This document shows, piece after piece, positions 23,624 to 32,744 of a DNA stretch of 64,000 bases. The notes beneath the pieces were generated by a model that saw only the letters and a program-made list of their open reading frames with translations, was not told the origin of the DNA and did not search any database. The DNA comes from Rhynchosporium graminicola. Its lineage: Eukaryota; Ascomycota; Leotiomycetes; Helotiales; Ploettnerulaceae. The stretch is taken from NCBI GenBank assembly GCA_900074885.1, contig FJUW01000008.1, forward strand, positions 126,495 to 190,494, in the 5' to 3' direction. The stretch's first letter is position 1. Every line of letters begins with the position of its first letter. Position numbers and translations under genes: made by a program.

Positions 23624-24172
23624 TTATATACTTTGCATAAATTTATCGAATGACTCGTCGTCCTCAGGATCTTCGAGCCTGGAATCGACAGCTTTGTCCA
23701 CATCGGGGCGATACAGAAGGCAGGAAAGATTGCGATGATGGATGAATTCTTCTGTACGTTCTTGGAGAATCTCAAACTCTGCGTTACCCAGTTTGACGAT
23801 TTCTTCGGTCGTATAAGATAACCCACAGAGCTTCAGTGCATCGCAATCCAATTTGCGCAGTTTCCGATGTCTGCCCTCTTTACCTTTTTTGCCTCGTCCG
23901 GGAAGCTCTTGACGACTGTTCTTTCGAAAGGCGAAGCGAACCAAGTGCCTGACTTTCATAGCTTGCTGCTTTGGAAGAGCTTTGTTACCTGGTACTCGTC
24001 GTAGCAAATTTGCAGTAGCTTGCAATGATCTCTGGACTTCGAGTTGCGCTTTCAATATTGAGAGTCTCTCGAATACCTTGTCGAAAAAATCATCTGGACT
24101 ATCAATATTCCAGAGTTCTTTGCCCATCCTGCAAAGCTCACGCTCAATCCTTTCTAGCAAAGCTGCAGACAT
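23624..24172 (-). CDS. Intact hypothetical protein, 182 aa, basic centre
   Basis: An uninterrupted minus-strand frame starts at ATG 24172. Residues 1-60 are helical and charged (LLERIERELCRMGKELW; FERLSILKAQLEVQRSL). Residues 75-110 are strongly basic (GRGKKGKEGRHRKLRKLD), which would suit nucleic-acid binding or nuclear import by inference. The C-terminus is acidic (SRLEDPEDDESFDKF). No intron or premature stop is visible. The Mutator-like element inserted about 200 bp upstream of its start, so its promoter has been separated from its original upstream sequence. Family not recognised. Confidence 0.6.
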   Translation of the reverse strand: MSAALLERIERELCRMGKELWNIDSPDDFFDKVFERLSILKAQLEVQRSLQATANLLRRVPGNKALPKQQAMKVRHLVRFAFRKNSRQELPGRGKKGKEGRHRKLRKLDCDALKLCGLSYTTEEIVKLGNAEFEILQERTEEFIHHRNLSCLLYRPDVDKAVDSRLEDPEDDESFDKFMQSI

Positions 24173-24360
24173 ATCGTGTGGAGGGTCAGCTAAGCCAGGA
24201 CGTCGGACTTGAGGTGAGCGATGGCGAGGTCAATAAGGAGGCGGGCGAGAATCGAGGCCACTGACGAGGCTGTCGAGAGTGAAGATTCCTAGGAGGTGAA
24301 TGAGAATCGAGACGAGGCAGGTTCAGAGTGGCTTGAGCGAGAGGGTGAGCCAAAGGAAAA

Positions 24361-24368
24361 AAGATTAA
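24361..24368 (+). repeat. Left target-site duplication of the MULE
   Basis: AAGATTAA abuts the left inverted repeat directly. Confidence 0.85.
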
Positions 24369-24417
24369 GGCCACAGCTAAATCGCCATAGTCAAATAGCT
24401 AAACCGCCATGCGCTAA
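24369..24417 (+). repeat. Left terminal inverted repeat of the MULE
   Basis: It starts GGCCACAGCTAAATCGCC. Inside it the unit TAGCTAAAyCGCCAT (first copy CAGCTAAATCGCCAT) occurs twice in tandem, about 22 bp apart, which suggests paired transposase binding sites (inference). Confidence 0.85.
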
Positions 24418-26807
24418 AATTCTATCAACTTAGCGTGTGCATCTATAGGACGTACTTCCCTACACAAATTTATACTAGAAGGCAAGGCCCATTTATACAT
24501 AATAAAAACTTTCATAATAATATAATTACCCCTAAGGTTAAGGATTACAATTAAGCTAAAATTGAGGTTATTCAGAGACTCTTACTAGACTCCTACTACT
24601 TCTGTCTTATACTATAACTTCTAATTCTCACGCTTACGGCCCTGCGCCGCCTGCAGTAATTTACAGTGATATTACTACTGGATTTACTACATACTAGGCG
24701 CATACTAAAGCTCATGGGTATACCTTCAAGCAACAGGACACTAAATCCATACGAGCATTATTTATCTGCGACCGCGCAGGTAAATACAACTAAAGAGGCA
24801 AGCAAAAGGATATCGATCCCTCTAAGAGGCGTCAAATATAAGCTCCAAGAAGTATAGGTATCATATAAGAGTCTCTCTCTTAAAAGACCGAGTATCAGAG
24901 AAGTAGTAATTAAGGGTTATCGACGCTACACACAATCATACGGCTTCTGCAGATTTAATAGCCCATCCAGCACATAGAATTACTTCTATTCCGGCAGAAG
25001 TATATACTTCTATTAGCTCTCTAGCTAAAGCCGGCATACTAAACGCTCAAATACTTTCAGCCTTACGCGAAGAAGGCTTAGGTATCTCTCTACTTTCCAA
25101 AGATATCTCCAATCTAGTATAAACAGAGCGCAAAAGGGAGTTAGGTAGAAAGACGCCGATTCAGTAGCTTATAGAGGTATATAAATCCAGAAATATTCAA
25201 GTCAAGTACTTATATAGCTACTAATTTAGGAACTGCAAAACAATAACTTCTCCTCTCGATATTACCCTCAGACTAGCCCTTTACAATAACTCTTCTTTAT
25301 ACACCTAATCTCTCTCTAACTATAGAAGTAGTATTCAGATATATTACTCCTCAACTATACATATAAGACGAATCGATTCAATATACCTCTCTTGAATATC
25401 TATAGTATTACTGGGAATAATATAGTTATTCAGCTTAGATTAGTATTCTTATCAGGAGAGACCGAGAGAGATTATACCTAGGCGCTACTATAACTCAAGG
25501 AACTTATGTCCTAACACATGATTCAGGAGCTAGTTTCTATTGTAACAGATAGGGAATTAGCTCTAATTAGGTGTATTGAAACATTCTTTCCATCTGCTCG
25601 CTACCTCCTCTGCTAGTAGCATATCAATATGAATATACTAGTAAAGACTAAGAAGTACTTCCCTAGGCTAATCAAAGATACTACTAGAAACTAGACACGC
25701 TACCCTACCTTTCAAGTATTCTTAAGCTCCTGGAATATACTACTCGCTAGTACTACTGAGGACGTATTTAATACTACTCTCCTAGAGATTCATACCCAAT
25801 TTCCAGTAGGCGCTATAAGCTACTGCGAGAGTACATGGCTACTCTGGAAAGAGAAACTTATAGCCTTTTAGGTAGACTAATCATACTACTTTGGAATCAT
25901 AGTTACTAGTCCGATTAAAAGTTGTCACGCTACTTTAAAGCTATACTTATAGCGTAGCTATGCAGACCTCCGAGGTGTATTCCTCAAATTGCAGCTCTTT
26001 TGGAATACTCAATATACTAGTATTCTCTCAACTATTGCGCAGCAGCAATTACGACCTCGCTATACTATAAATATACCTCTTTTAGCTACAGTTCTTCCAT
26101 TTGTCTATAGCCGGGCCCTCTAAATTATTATATAATAGTATAGTAAACTACCTGTTTCTAGACCTCCACTAAACAGCTATTATTGTACTATTCAATAAGC
26201 ATTTAGTCTACTTTACTTTTATACTCTTTAGAAGCGATAGCAGGAAGGTAGCAGTATACTTCTGAGTAATATTCATTACCACTAGTACTATAATAGGCCT
26301 GAATCGATGTACTCTACTCCCCCAGCTCCTCTTCCTCTCTTAAATCCATTGAAGGTCAAAGGTAAAGGTAGACCTAAAGGTGCGCTTAGAGGAAGAGTAG
26401 CTCCTTTAAATACACGCCGAGAGCCTTCAGCTTTTAAATTGCCCTCTAGCTCTACCCCTGCATCACTCGGGCAGCCTTTTCTAGTACAAAATAGCGTGTC
26501 ATCGACTGCAATAGCGATATAAAGGCTTGATAGGGGATATCAAGATAGCTATAAGCCCGGTACACGGAGAGAAAGAGGGTATATATATAGCATATTATCA
26601 ATCTATTATTCAGATAGTATAGTAAATACTACTATAGCGAGTAAATTATTAATTCAAAGAGATATAATTAGGGGGATTGAAGTATATACTCAGGATACAG
26701 AGGGTGAAGATGATTTCGATAATTAAATAGCTAGCGATATACTATACATAATTATGCATACAAATCTTGGTAGTGATAAATGCACACTGCACTTTCGGCT
26801 CGTCTAA

Positions 26808-26856
26808 TTAGCGCATGGCGGTTTAGCTATTTGACCATGGCGATTTAGCTATGGCC
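26808..26856 (-). repeat. Right terminal inverted repeat of the MULE
   Basis: Reverse complement of the left repeat with two mismatches (CAC/CAT and TAG/TGG), ending ATGGCC. Confidence 0.85.
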
Positions 26857-26864
26857 AAGATTAA
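26857..26864 (+). repeat. Right target-site duplication of the MULE
   Basis: AAGATTAA abuts the right inverted repeat and is identical to 24361-24368. Confidence 0.85.
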
Positions 26865-26867
26865 CTA

Positions 26868-27100
26868 CCGAGGAGATGGCCGCAGATTGAGATTACTGAA
26901 GAGGTGGGGTAAACTCAGGTGAGCGAAAGTAAGACAACCGAGGAGGTGGCCGCAGATTGAGATCACTGAAGAGGTGGGGTAAACTCAGGTGAGCGAAAGT
27001 AAGACCACCGATGAGGAGGCCACAGATCGAGGTCATCGAATAGGGGGGAAATGTGAGATCCACCGAGAGGATGGCCGCAGATCGGGGCCACCGCAGAGGT
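26868..27100 (+). repeat. 70-bp tandem repeat, two good and two degenerate copies
   Basis: Units start at 26868, 26938 and 27008 (exactly 70 bases apart) and a partial one at 27063, each opening CCGAGGAGrTGGCCGCAG or a variant. The first two are nearly identical. Related GAGG/GAGTGG-rich sequence lies left of the MULE (24190-24330), so the transposon probably landed inside or beside a longer minisatellite. Confidence 0.8.
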
Positions 27101-27203
27101 TAGTCAGACCAAGCTGAATTTTCGTCGCATGCTGCCTAACCAATTCCAGCAAGGCGCGAAGTGTTGTGTCCGATTGGCTGCTCCGTCTATTAGGAACCTC
27201 TCG

Positions 27204-27620
27204 CTAGAACGTCAAAGGCCAGTATTCTATTCGCGAACCACGTGCTTCATTTTTTTTGGAAACAGTCTTAACTCTAGAATAGAAGCGCAGGTGGCGGTTA
27301 ATCTCCGGCGACTTGGGGCTCTCATCACTAGTCCTACTCGGTATCGCTTCGGCTCCGTCCCCATCAAAACACCACACTTCCAGCTTCTCTAGGGTATGCA
27401 TGTATTTTTGCTTTGGCATCAATGGCCATGCACGAGGTCGTATGAATCTTTCCTGCAATGTAGTGCATATCGATATCACTTCCAGCCGTATTTCATTCGA
27501 TTGACGAATCCTGCATACGACCCACGATGTCTCTGCAGCATTTCCTTAACTCAACAGGGATTCTCAAGGATTGGGGACCCTACAAGTGGTGCTATCTTTG
27601 AAGAATTGCACAATTAATAC
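27204..27620 (-). pseudogene. Minus-strand gene fragment with two stops
   Basis: A minus-strand register from about 27620 to 27204 is protein-like (NAAETSWVVCRIRQSNEIRL; LQERFIRPRAWPLMPKQKY; EKLEVWCFDGDGAEAIPS). Two stops near its start (TGA and TAA, from CGA and CAA) separate it from an upstream segment. It has no ATG at the natural N-terminus. Composition and residue use are coding-like, but I cannot name a family. Confidence 0.4.
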
Positions 27621-28040
27621 GCTATAAGCTCCTTCTCCAACTTTTTTCACGGCCCGGCATTATTAGCGCTCTACATCAGTATGTTGCTTCCCTAACACAG
27701 CGGTATGATGAGTCGGCGAAGCTAGGCTGACCTTTTAAGAAGCTAACACTTTCCACATCGGCATGAACCCTCGAAGATATCTCCAAGCCTAATCCGTTTT
27801 GGAACAATAACGTGGTCGACATAATGCCGGTTTCTTCTTCCTAGTGGCAAATAGATACACTGGTATCTTAATCAAGTTAAGCAACGTATTGAAGTCGATG
27901 AAGCTGTACAAAGGACCCTAGTCTTGACCTCCTGATTCTCATTGATAGGAGCTAGAGAGTATCTTCGATCAAATAAGTCGGCTGAATGAGAAGCCGATGT
28001 GTAGTTTGTTGCAGGAACGATATATACGAACTTTTAGTGT
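27621..28040. other. No supported gene
   Basis: Balanced composition, no open frame longer than 60 codons with support. It contains the upstream region of the small gene at 28178. Confidence 0.4.
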
Positions 28041-28045
28041 AAAAA

Positions 28046-28070
28046 TGTATATAAGGGTGCGAATTCCTAC
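28046..28070 (+). promoter_or_regulatory. TATA box plus GGTGCGAATTCC-like initiator
   Basis: GTATATAAGGGTGCGAATTC lies about 130 bases upstream of ATG 28178. It is nearly the same as the promoter at 28936 upstream of the next small gene (TATAAAGGTGCGGATTCC). Shared core-promoter sequence suggests common origin or co-regulation (inference). Confidence 0.55.
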
Positions 28071-28177
28071 AAGTTTGACAGTTCGCTTCCTCATCCTACC
28101 TGATTCATCAAGCATCATCTCAAGCATCACACTTCTAAATATTTATCAGAGTTATCTACTAATCCTTCACGTAGACA

Positions 28178-28452
28178 ATGGCTCTAGCAGAGACAACCGC
28201 AAAGCCGAAGCAGCTAGAACCGCCCAGTCCGTCCACAGACCTAGCTACTACTGAGCATCATCAGCAGACCACAGGTCGATCAAGTAATCTCACAGACCCG
28301 GCTATGGAGGAAACTCTTCGAGCAACCCTATCCAGTTTGGAGTACGTGTCCAACGTCCAACGGAGCGCTGATTAAACCCTGCTAACAAATTCCTCAGCAA
28401 AATCCTTGAGAAGCTCTCTAAGCTAACGACGATTGATAATAAGGAGAAGTGA
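28178..28452 (+). CDS. Intact 72-aa two-exon protein
   Basis: Exon 1 (28178-28341) and exon 2 (28398-28452) are joined by a textbook 56-nt intron with GTACGT donor, TGCTAAC branch and CCTCAG acceptor. The product starts MALAETTAKPKQLEPPSPST. It has a polar, Pro/Thr/Gln-rich first half and a short amphipathic C-terminal helix (MEETLRATLSSLDKILEKLS) ending NKEK. There is no signal peptide or cysteine. The splice completes an Asp codon exactly, which supports the model. No family recognised. It is one of the few undamaged genes here. Confidence 0.7.
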
Positions 28453-28935
28453 TTAGGATGAAAGGAGTAGGAAAGAGCATCGGATCGCTAGGCTGAGTTG
28501 CTGAATTTAAGATCTTTATTTTTGGGTCTTGCTAGTTTTGCTTTGCATGTATGAAATCGTCCTCAGATGGTATAATTCGCCCGCGGAAATTCACGGTGTA
28601 ATACAACCTTCGAGAGAATCAAGATAATGTCGTGCCCCAGCGAACGCTTATGGAAAATCCTACTTTTCTAAATCTAACTTTAATCGAGTACTGTATATAT
28701 TATCAATTGATCCGTAAGTGACTTCCAAGGGTGATTTGGCGAAGCTAGCTTTGACTAGAATATCATGCAGCTACTATCGGCTAACGATCCAGCGGTGGCC
28801 ACGCGAGAATGGACCTCAAAGTACTAAGCTAACTATGAGCCCAGGGATGAAGGGATCAGCTACCTGAATCTTTCATATGGCTTTGGTTCCCAAGATAGAC
28901 TAGACTCAGTCCCGTGTATTATGGAGAGAAACCAA
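28453..28935. other. No supported gene
   Basis: 3' flank of the 72-aa gene and 5' flank of the Cys-rich gene; no open frame of interest. Confidence 0.4.
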
Positions 28936-28960
28936 GGAATATAAAGGTGCGGATTCCCCG
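28936..28960 (+). promoter_or_regulatory. TATA box plus initiator, second copy
   Basis: AATATAAAGGTGCGGATTCC about 97 bases upstream of ATG 29035; twin of the element at 28046. Confidence 0.55.
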
Positions 28961-29034
28961 CCCGATATTGACTCTTCTTCTTCAAGCAATTACTGTATTC
29001 TACCAAGTCATCTTTGTGCCTGGGCTATCTATCA

Positions 29035-29199
29035 ATGGCGATTCCGAAGTACTGCCAATACTCTTTCGATCCCTTGAAATCCGAGTCGACGCTGATTCAG
29101 GGGACTTGCAGCCAATGCTATAGCAATCCACATTGGCATATCTATGAGTGCAAGTACTGCGAGTTGAAGACTTGTCGTGCTTGTGCGGATAAGGTTTAG
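29035..29199 (+). CDS. Intact 54-aa cysteine-rich mini protein, zinc-ribbon-like
   Basis: From ATG 29035 to TAG 29197-29199 the protein reads MAIPKYCQYSFDPL, then GTCSQCYSNPHW, HIYECKYCEL and KTCRACADKV. Three CxxC pairs plus a His give a likely metal-binding knuckle or ribbon (inference). It is intact, needs no intron, and its promoter twins that of the previous gene. I recall near-identical short proteins in other filamentous fungi but no function. An upstream ATG/TTG in frame would add only seven residues; the ATG at 29035 has the best leader. Confidence 0.7.
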   Translation: MAIPKYCQYSFDPLKSESTLIQGTCSQCYSNPHWHIYECKYCELKTCRACADKV

Positions 29200-29328
29200 C
29201 CTGTGGAAGAGTACGTCGCTATCCTTTATCACTCTCTAGCCTCTGGATAATATCTAATAATTTTCATCAGAATTTCTTAGTAGCTTTGATATTTATCTCG
29301 AGCATCGAACCTCCTTACCTTCTTGAAT

Positions 29329-30498
29329 ATGGCTCCAACAGAGATAATACCGCACGGCATTCTAATATCCCATCAACTTCCAGCCACACTACCGTGCAGC
29401 CCATGCCCGTCAACACCAGAGCAGAGTAAGGTGAGCTCGCAAGCCAAGAGTAGAACAATCGTGGTTCGCGGATTCTTCCCCTGGGCGTATGTATATCCAT
29501 CGAAACCTCTTCTCACTAGTCCTTCGTCCATTCATACAGGCAATATTACCGCTGCCAACTCTACAGATGGACAGATGCTCGCTATTGGTGGAGCCTCGGG
29601 TGACGATCCAACAAGTAAGCCGACAGACCTGATATGGAATAGCTTACAACATTCTGACCACTAACACAAGAAGCGGGAAGCAAGGTTCGGTTTTGGTGAT
29701 TCATCAGAAGAGGATGAAAATTCACTTCCATCGACTCGCAGCGTGTTGGTTGACTCTACTCAACAACCTCTAAAGAAACAGACATCGCTCAAGGAGGATC
29801 ATAATACTTTCAAAAAGGAGCAAGCATTCATCGGTGATGTGTTCGAGATGGCAGAGGGGGACATCGAGGAGAGTACTTTTGACGATGACGACGACCCTTC
29901 GGACTGGGAGGATTTGGTTGAGGATAGCAGAGACCTACGCACCGAGAAGATTTTCCAACGCGTTGATACAAGATCGAACCTCACATCGCGTCAATCAATG
30001 ATCACACTTTTGCTTCACGGTCAACCTTGCAATGCGAATGCACTCGCCAATACCGCTGCAGCTATGAAACCAGCGTCGGCGCTCCAAAGATCCGTGAGAA
30101 CCTCACGGAATGGACCTTCTCTCGCTGTTTCACCAAAATCGGAAGACAATCTCCCTCTGATAATGAAAGATAGTCTCCAACCAATCTCAGAAGTCCCTCG
30201 ATCTCAACCACAACCAATTACCCCTACCCAAGGGCTTGCTCTTTCGCCGAGAAGCACCCGAAAAAACATGCTTGAATCTGAATTGACCGTCAGTCTTCGC
30301 TAGTATCTACTCTTAGAGCGGAAACAAAAATCACAGACTGATATCACGATCCCCAGGCGCAGACGAGCTGGGCACGATATGGTCACCCTGAAGCAAATAC
30401 CGGAGAAAGTGTATATAGATCAAAGTCTGGCTGACGAGCTAAGTTGGAATGATTACTATGGTCGAGACTTAGGTGGGTATCATTCCAAGGGATGGTAG
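29329..30498 (+). pseudogene. DUF3295 (GATA-factor-associated) protein remnant with two nonsense codons
   Basis: One + register over about 390 codons from ATG 29329 to TAG 30496-30498 is broken at TAA 29662-29664 and TAG 30301-30303 (from CAA and CAG). Family landmarks in order are VSSQAKSRTIVVRGF, PLKKQTSLKE, an acidic run EESTFDDDDDPSDWEDLVED, KIFQRVDTRSNLTSRQSM, ITLLLHGQP, GPSLAVSPKS, LALSPRSTRKNMLESELTV and, after the second stop, RRRRAGHDMVTLKQIPEKVY ending GGYHSKGW. This matches DUF3295, a conserved region of fungal proteins linked to nitrogen-regulatory GATA factors. The DNA-binding part is absent, and the N-terminus may be incomplete. Confidence 0.75.
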
Positions 30499-30953
30499 GC
30501 TGGGATACGAACATACGTTGGAGGTTATATTACTTTGAATTTGTTTTATGAAGAATGTCAAGAATTAATCTCTGTTTTCCTTTGTCATATGAAGCCTAGT
30601 TTTTTACTTAGGATTATTTGTTAGAAGAAGCCGAAATGGGAAGTCTAATATTGGGATAAAAGTTTAGTCTGTGTCACAGGGCAGGCTTATTAAGGACCAC
30701 AATTCTGGATTATTGCCGAGGCGTTTTGTCCGTATTGATACTCATATGCCATTAGCTCGCACTTGCAGACTTAAGAATATATTGCCATAGAAATTTGACG
30801 TCGAGGCTTGCATTTCTTTGTTGCAATGGAGCCTCTGTGCTTTTTCAATATATTCGATGGCAAATGGGTTTAAGCGAAGCATCACCTGGCACTAGCCAAA
30901 CCGAGGGATTCATGGCGATCTTTCTACTTGGCCTTCACTATGTGAGTTCTGTA
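30499..30953. other. No supported gene
   Basis: 3' flank of the DUF3295 remnant; short frames only. Confidence 0.4.
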
Positions 30954-31096
30954 AAAGGGGGTTGACAGTGGGTCTCGTCTAGCACTATATCTATACTGGA
31001 AAAATGTGGGGCGACTTCACAGAATCATCACTATCCTATGGAAAACATTACCTTGCGATTTACCACGGCGGACGAGACCCACTGTTAACCCCCTTT
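30954..31096. mobile_element. 143-bp MITE-like element with 26-bp inverted repeats
   Basis: Left arm 30954-30979 begins AAAGGGGGTTGACAG and the right arm 31071-31096 is its complement with one mismatch. There is no coding capacity inside. The left arm is preceded by TA at 30952. The right side has TA two bases beyond the arm, so a TA target duplication is possible but not exact. The element folds as a long hairpin. No partner copy occurs in the window. Confidence 0.7.
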
Positions 31097-31113
31097 CGTA
31101 CAAGGAAGCCTCG

Positions 31114-31132
31114 CTCATCTTATTAAGATGAG
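31114..31132. repeat. Perfect 19-base palindrome beside the MITE
   Basis: CTCATCTTATTAAGATGAG has 9-base arms around one base, 17 bases downstream of the MITE end. It could act as a hairpin terminator-like or insertion-hotspot sequence; function unknown. Confidence 0.6.
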
Positions 31133-32085
31133 CTCGGGTAAAACTCGCCTGTTATACCCTTGTCTGTCAACAGCCCGCTGAGTTTCTTAGTGTCTGTGCT
31201 GAAGTTCCCTATCAACCCTACCCGGTCTAGTCAAGTACTCCGCGCCGAAGGCTCGGCACGCTTCCGTACTCCACACCTGCGCGGGACGCACCTGAGGTCT
31301 GCAACACCTACCTTCTTAGAGCAACCTATCATCGGAAGTCTTCATTTTGGAGGCGTTGGATCTCTCCAGATGACAGGTCTCTATCGCCACTTCATGTGTT
31401 ACAGCCCGCAATGTGGGTCATCTAGCTAGTCTAATACATGATACTGCTCCAGGCTATTGAAACTAACCGGAGCATGAGGCAGGATTGGCTATACTTTGTA
31501 GCTTAGAGCCGGACCCCGAACATGCTCGGAGAATTGCATTTGGCGACAAGTTCTCCTTGCACCTTTTAGGGTGAAATTAGAGCACCTGATATTGCAAGGA
31601 GATATTTGGTAGATGGAGGATGGATTCTGTGGGTTTTATCACCGAAGCACATGGGACGGACAGAACTTCCATATTATTAGCTAGAAGCCTGCCAAATATC
31701 TTCTGCGGATTTTTGCAGGAAAAGCTTCGGTGCCTTGTTCGTGCTTAGATTTAAAAACGTTGAAATGAGAAATTATAGAATAGGAATTTTGGTTCTATTT
31801 CGTCGGGTTGGAATAATAGCAGAATCTACAGACATGGCATGTTCCGTCTCCCGTACTGAAGGATAATCATGTGATATGACAGAACCTTAGACCACCATAT
31901 CACTAAAGTTCAAAGAAACCTAGGTTAAGCTCTGCGCGTTGATATCGTTCCAATCCTAGGGAGACTAGCTTGACACCACCACGCTGTGCATAATCATTCT
32001 TCCTTGCCAGCAGCACATTATCAACCTGAATAAAGCGGATTGCTAGCAAAAGATTGAGCGATCCTCAACTCCGTCCCTCTAGACA
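31133..32085. other. No supported gene
   Basis: A frame at 31160-31429 is of low quality. Short inverted matches (AGATATTTGG and CACCGAAGC) around 31600-31730 appear on both strands but in a different order, so no simple hairpin results. Confidence 0.4.
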
Positions 32086-32665
32086 ATGATAAACCTCGGA
32101 ATAGTACGCAACTTGGAGCAGGAACTACCAACGAACATGATATTTATCAGCTCAGGGATAAGTGAGAGTGTTGCAAAGGATGCTCGAGCAAGTCTTGATG
32201 CTCAGGTCGGTCAGCTACAAAAGGAAGGGAAGTTGGATCCCGGAAAATCAAGCTATGAGCAGTTAAGGTGGACGCCCGAGACGATCGCAGCTGCTCAGGA
32301 GTTCCAGACGGTATCCCTTGCGTAATGCCCTTATCGTATCGCATAGCGCTGACCGATCAAAACAGACTGTTGACCTTACGCCCCTCAAGAAACTCGCAGT
32401 CACCGCGAAGCAGGAAGATATCTAGTGGAGGATGCCTATAATATACTCGAATGTCTTACCTGATCCCTTGAAATACAACAAATCGGGTCCAGGAAAGGGA
32501 GTCATTGGAATACTTGCACTAGGCACAGTTCAGCTGCCAGAATCTGGTGATAGCGGTGAGGCAGAGATCGAAAGTGGCTCAGCCGCATTCTTTCTCGAGT
32601 CTGATTCTGTTGTATATCGTTCATGTGGAGGATCGCGAGGTATCTTGTTTTATATAGGCAACTGA
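32086..32665 (+). pseudogene. Two-exon gene with one TAG
   Basis: Exon 1 (32086-32310) encodes MINLGIVRNLEQELPTNMIF and a helical region ending AAAQEFQT. A 55-nt intron (GTATCC donor, CTGAC branch, AACAG acceptor) leads to exon 2 (32366-32665): TVDLTPLKKLAVTAKQEDI, TAG at 32423-32425 (from CAG), then WRMPIIYSNVLPDPLKY, GPGKGVIGILALGTVQLPES and RSCGGSRGILFYIGN. About 175 residues if read through. No recognised family. The reading is better on this strand than on the antisense frame at 32502-32726. Confidence 0.6.
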
Positions 32666-32744
32666 CACAGAAGCATGCACAGCAATGAACTGTGACCATG
32701 TGCAGAAATTTTGTGCTAATGGCCAAACGTGCTCTTCGTGTCCG

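Larger units (their letters stand above)
24369..26856 (+). mobile_element. RIP-inactivated Mutator-like (MULE) DNA transposon
   Basis: A 2,488-bp element is bounded by 49-bp inverted repeats that differ at two positions, both transition-type, and is flanked by the 8-bp direct repeat AAGATTAA. The + strand interior is full of TAG/TAA stops but keeps MULE protein landmarks in order. A FAR1-like N-terminus sits near 24690-24840 (AHGYTFKQQDTKSIRALFIC, then CDRAGKY). ILSALREEGLGISLLSKDIS and LGRKTPIQ lie near 25050-25170. The transposase core is near 25580-26090 (WHINMNILVKTKKYF; YFGIIVTSPIKSCHATLK). A C-terminal tail lies at 26307-26522 (KGKGRPKGALRGRV; TRREPSAFKLP). CpA-to-TpA RIP explains the decay. 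MULEs usually leave 8-11 bp duplications, so 8 bp fits. Confidence 0.9.

Noticed and set aside
31590..31745. Second hairpin element from AGATATTTGG and CACCGAAGC matches
   Set aside because: The matching blocks occur in different order on the two strands, so they do not form a simple inverted repeat.
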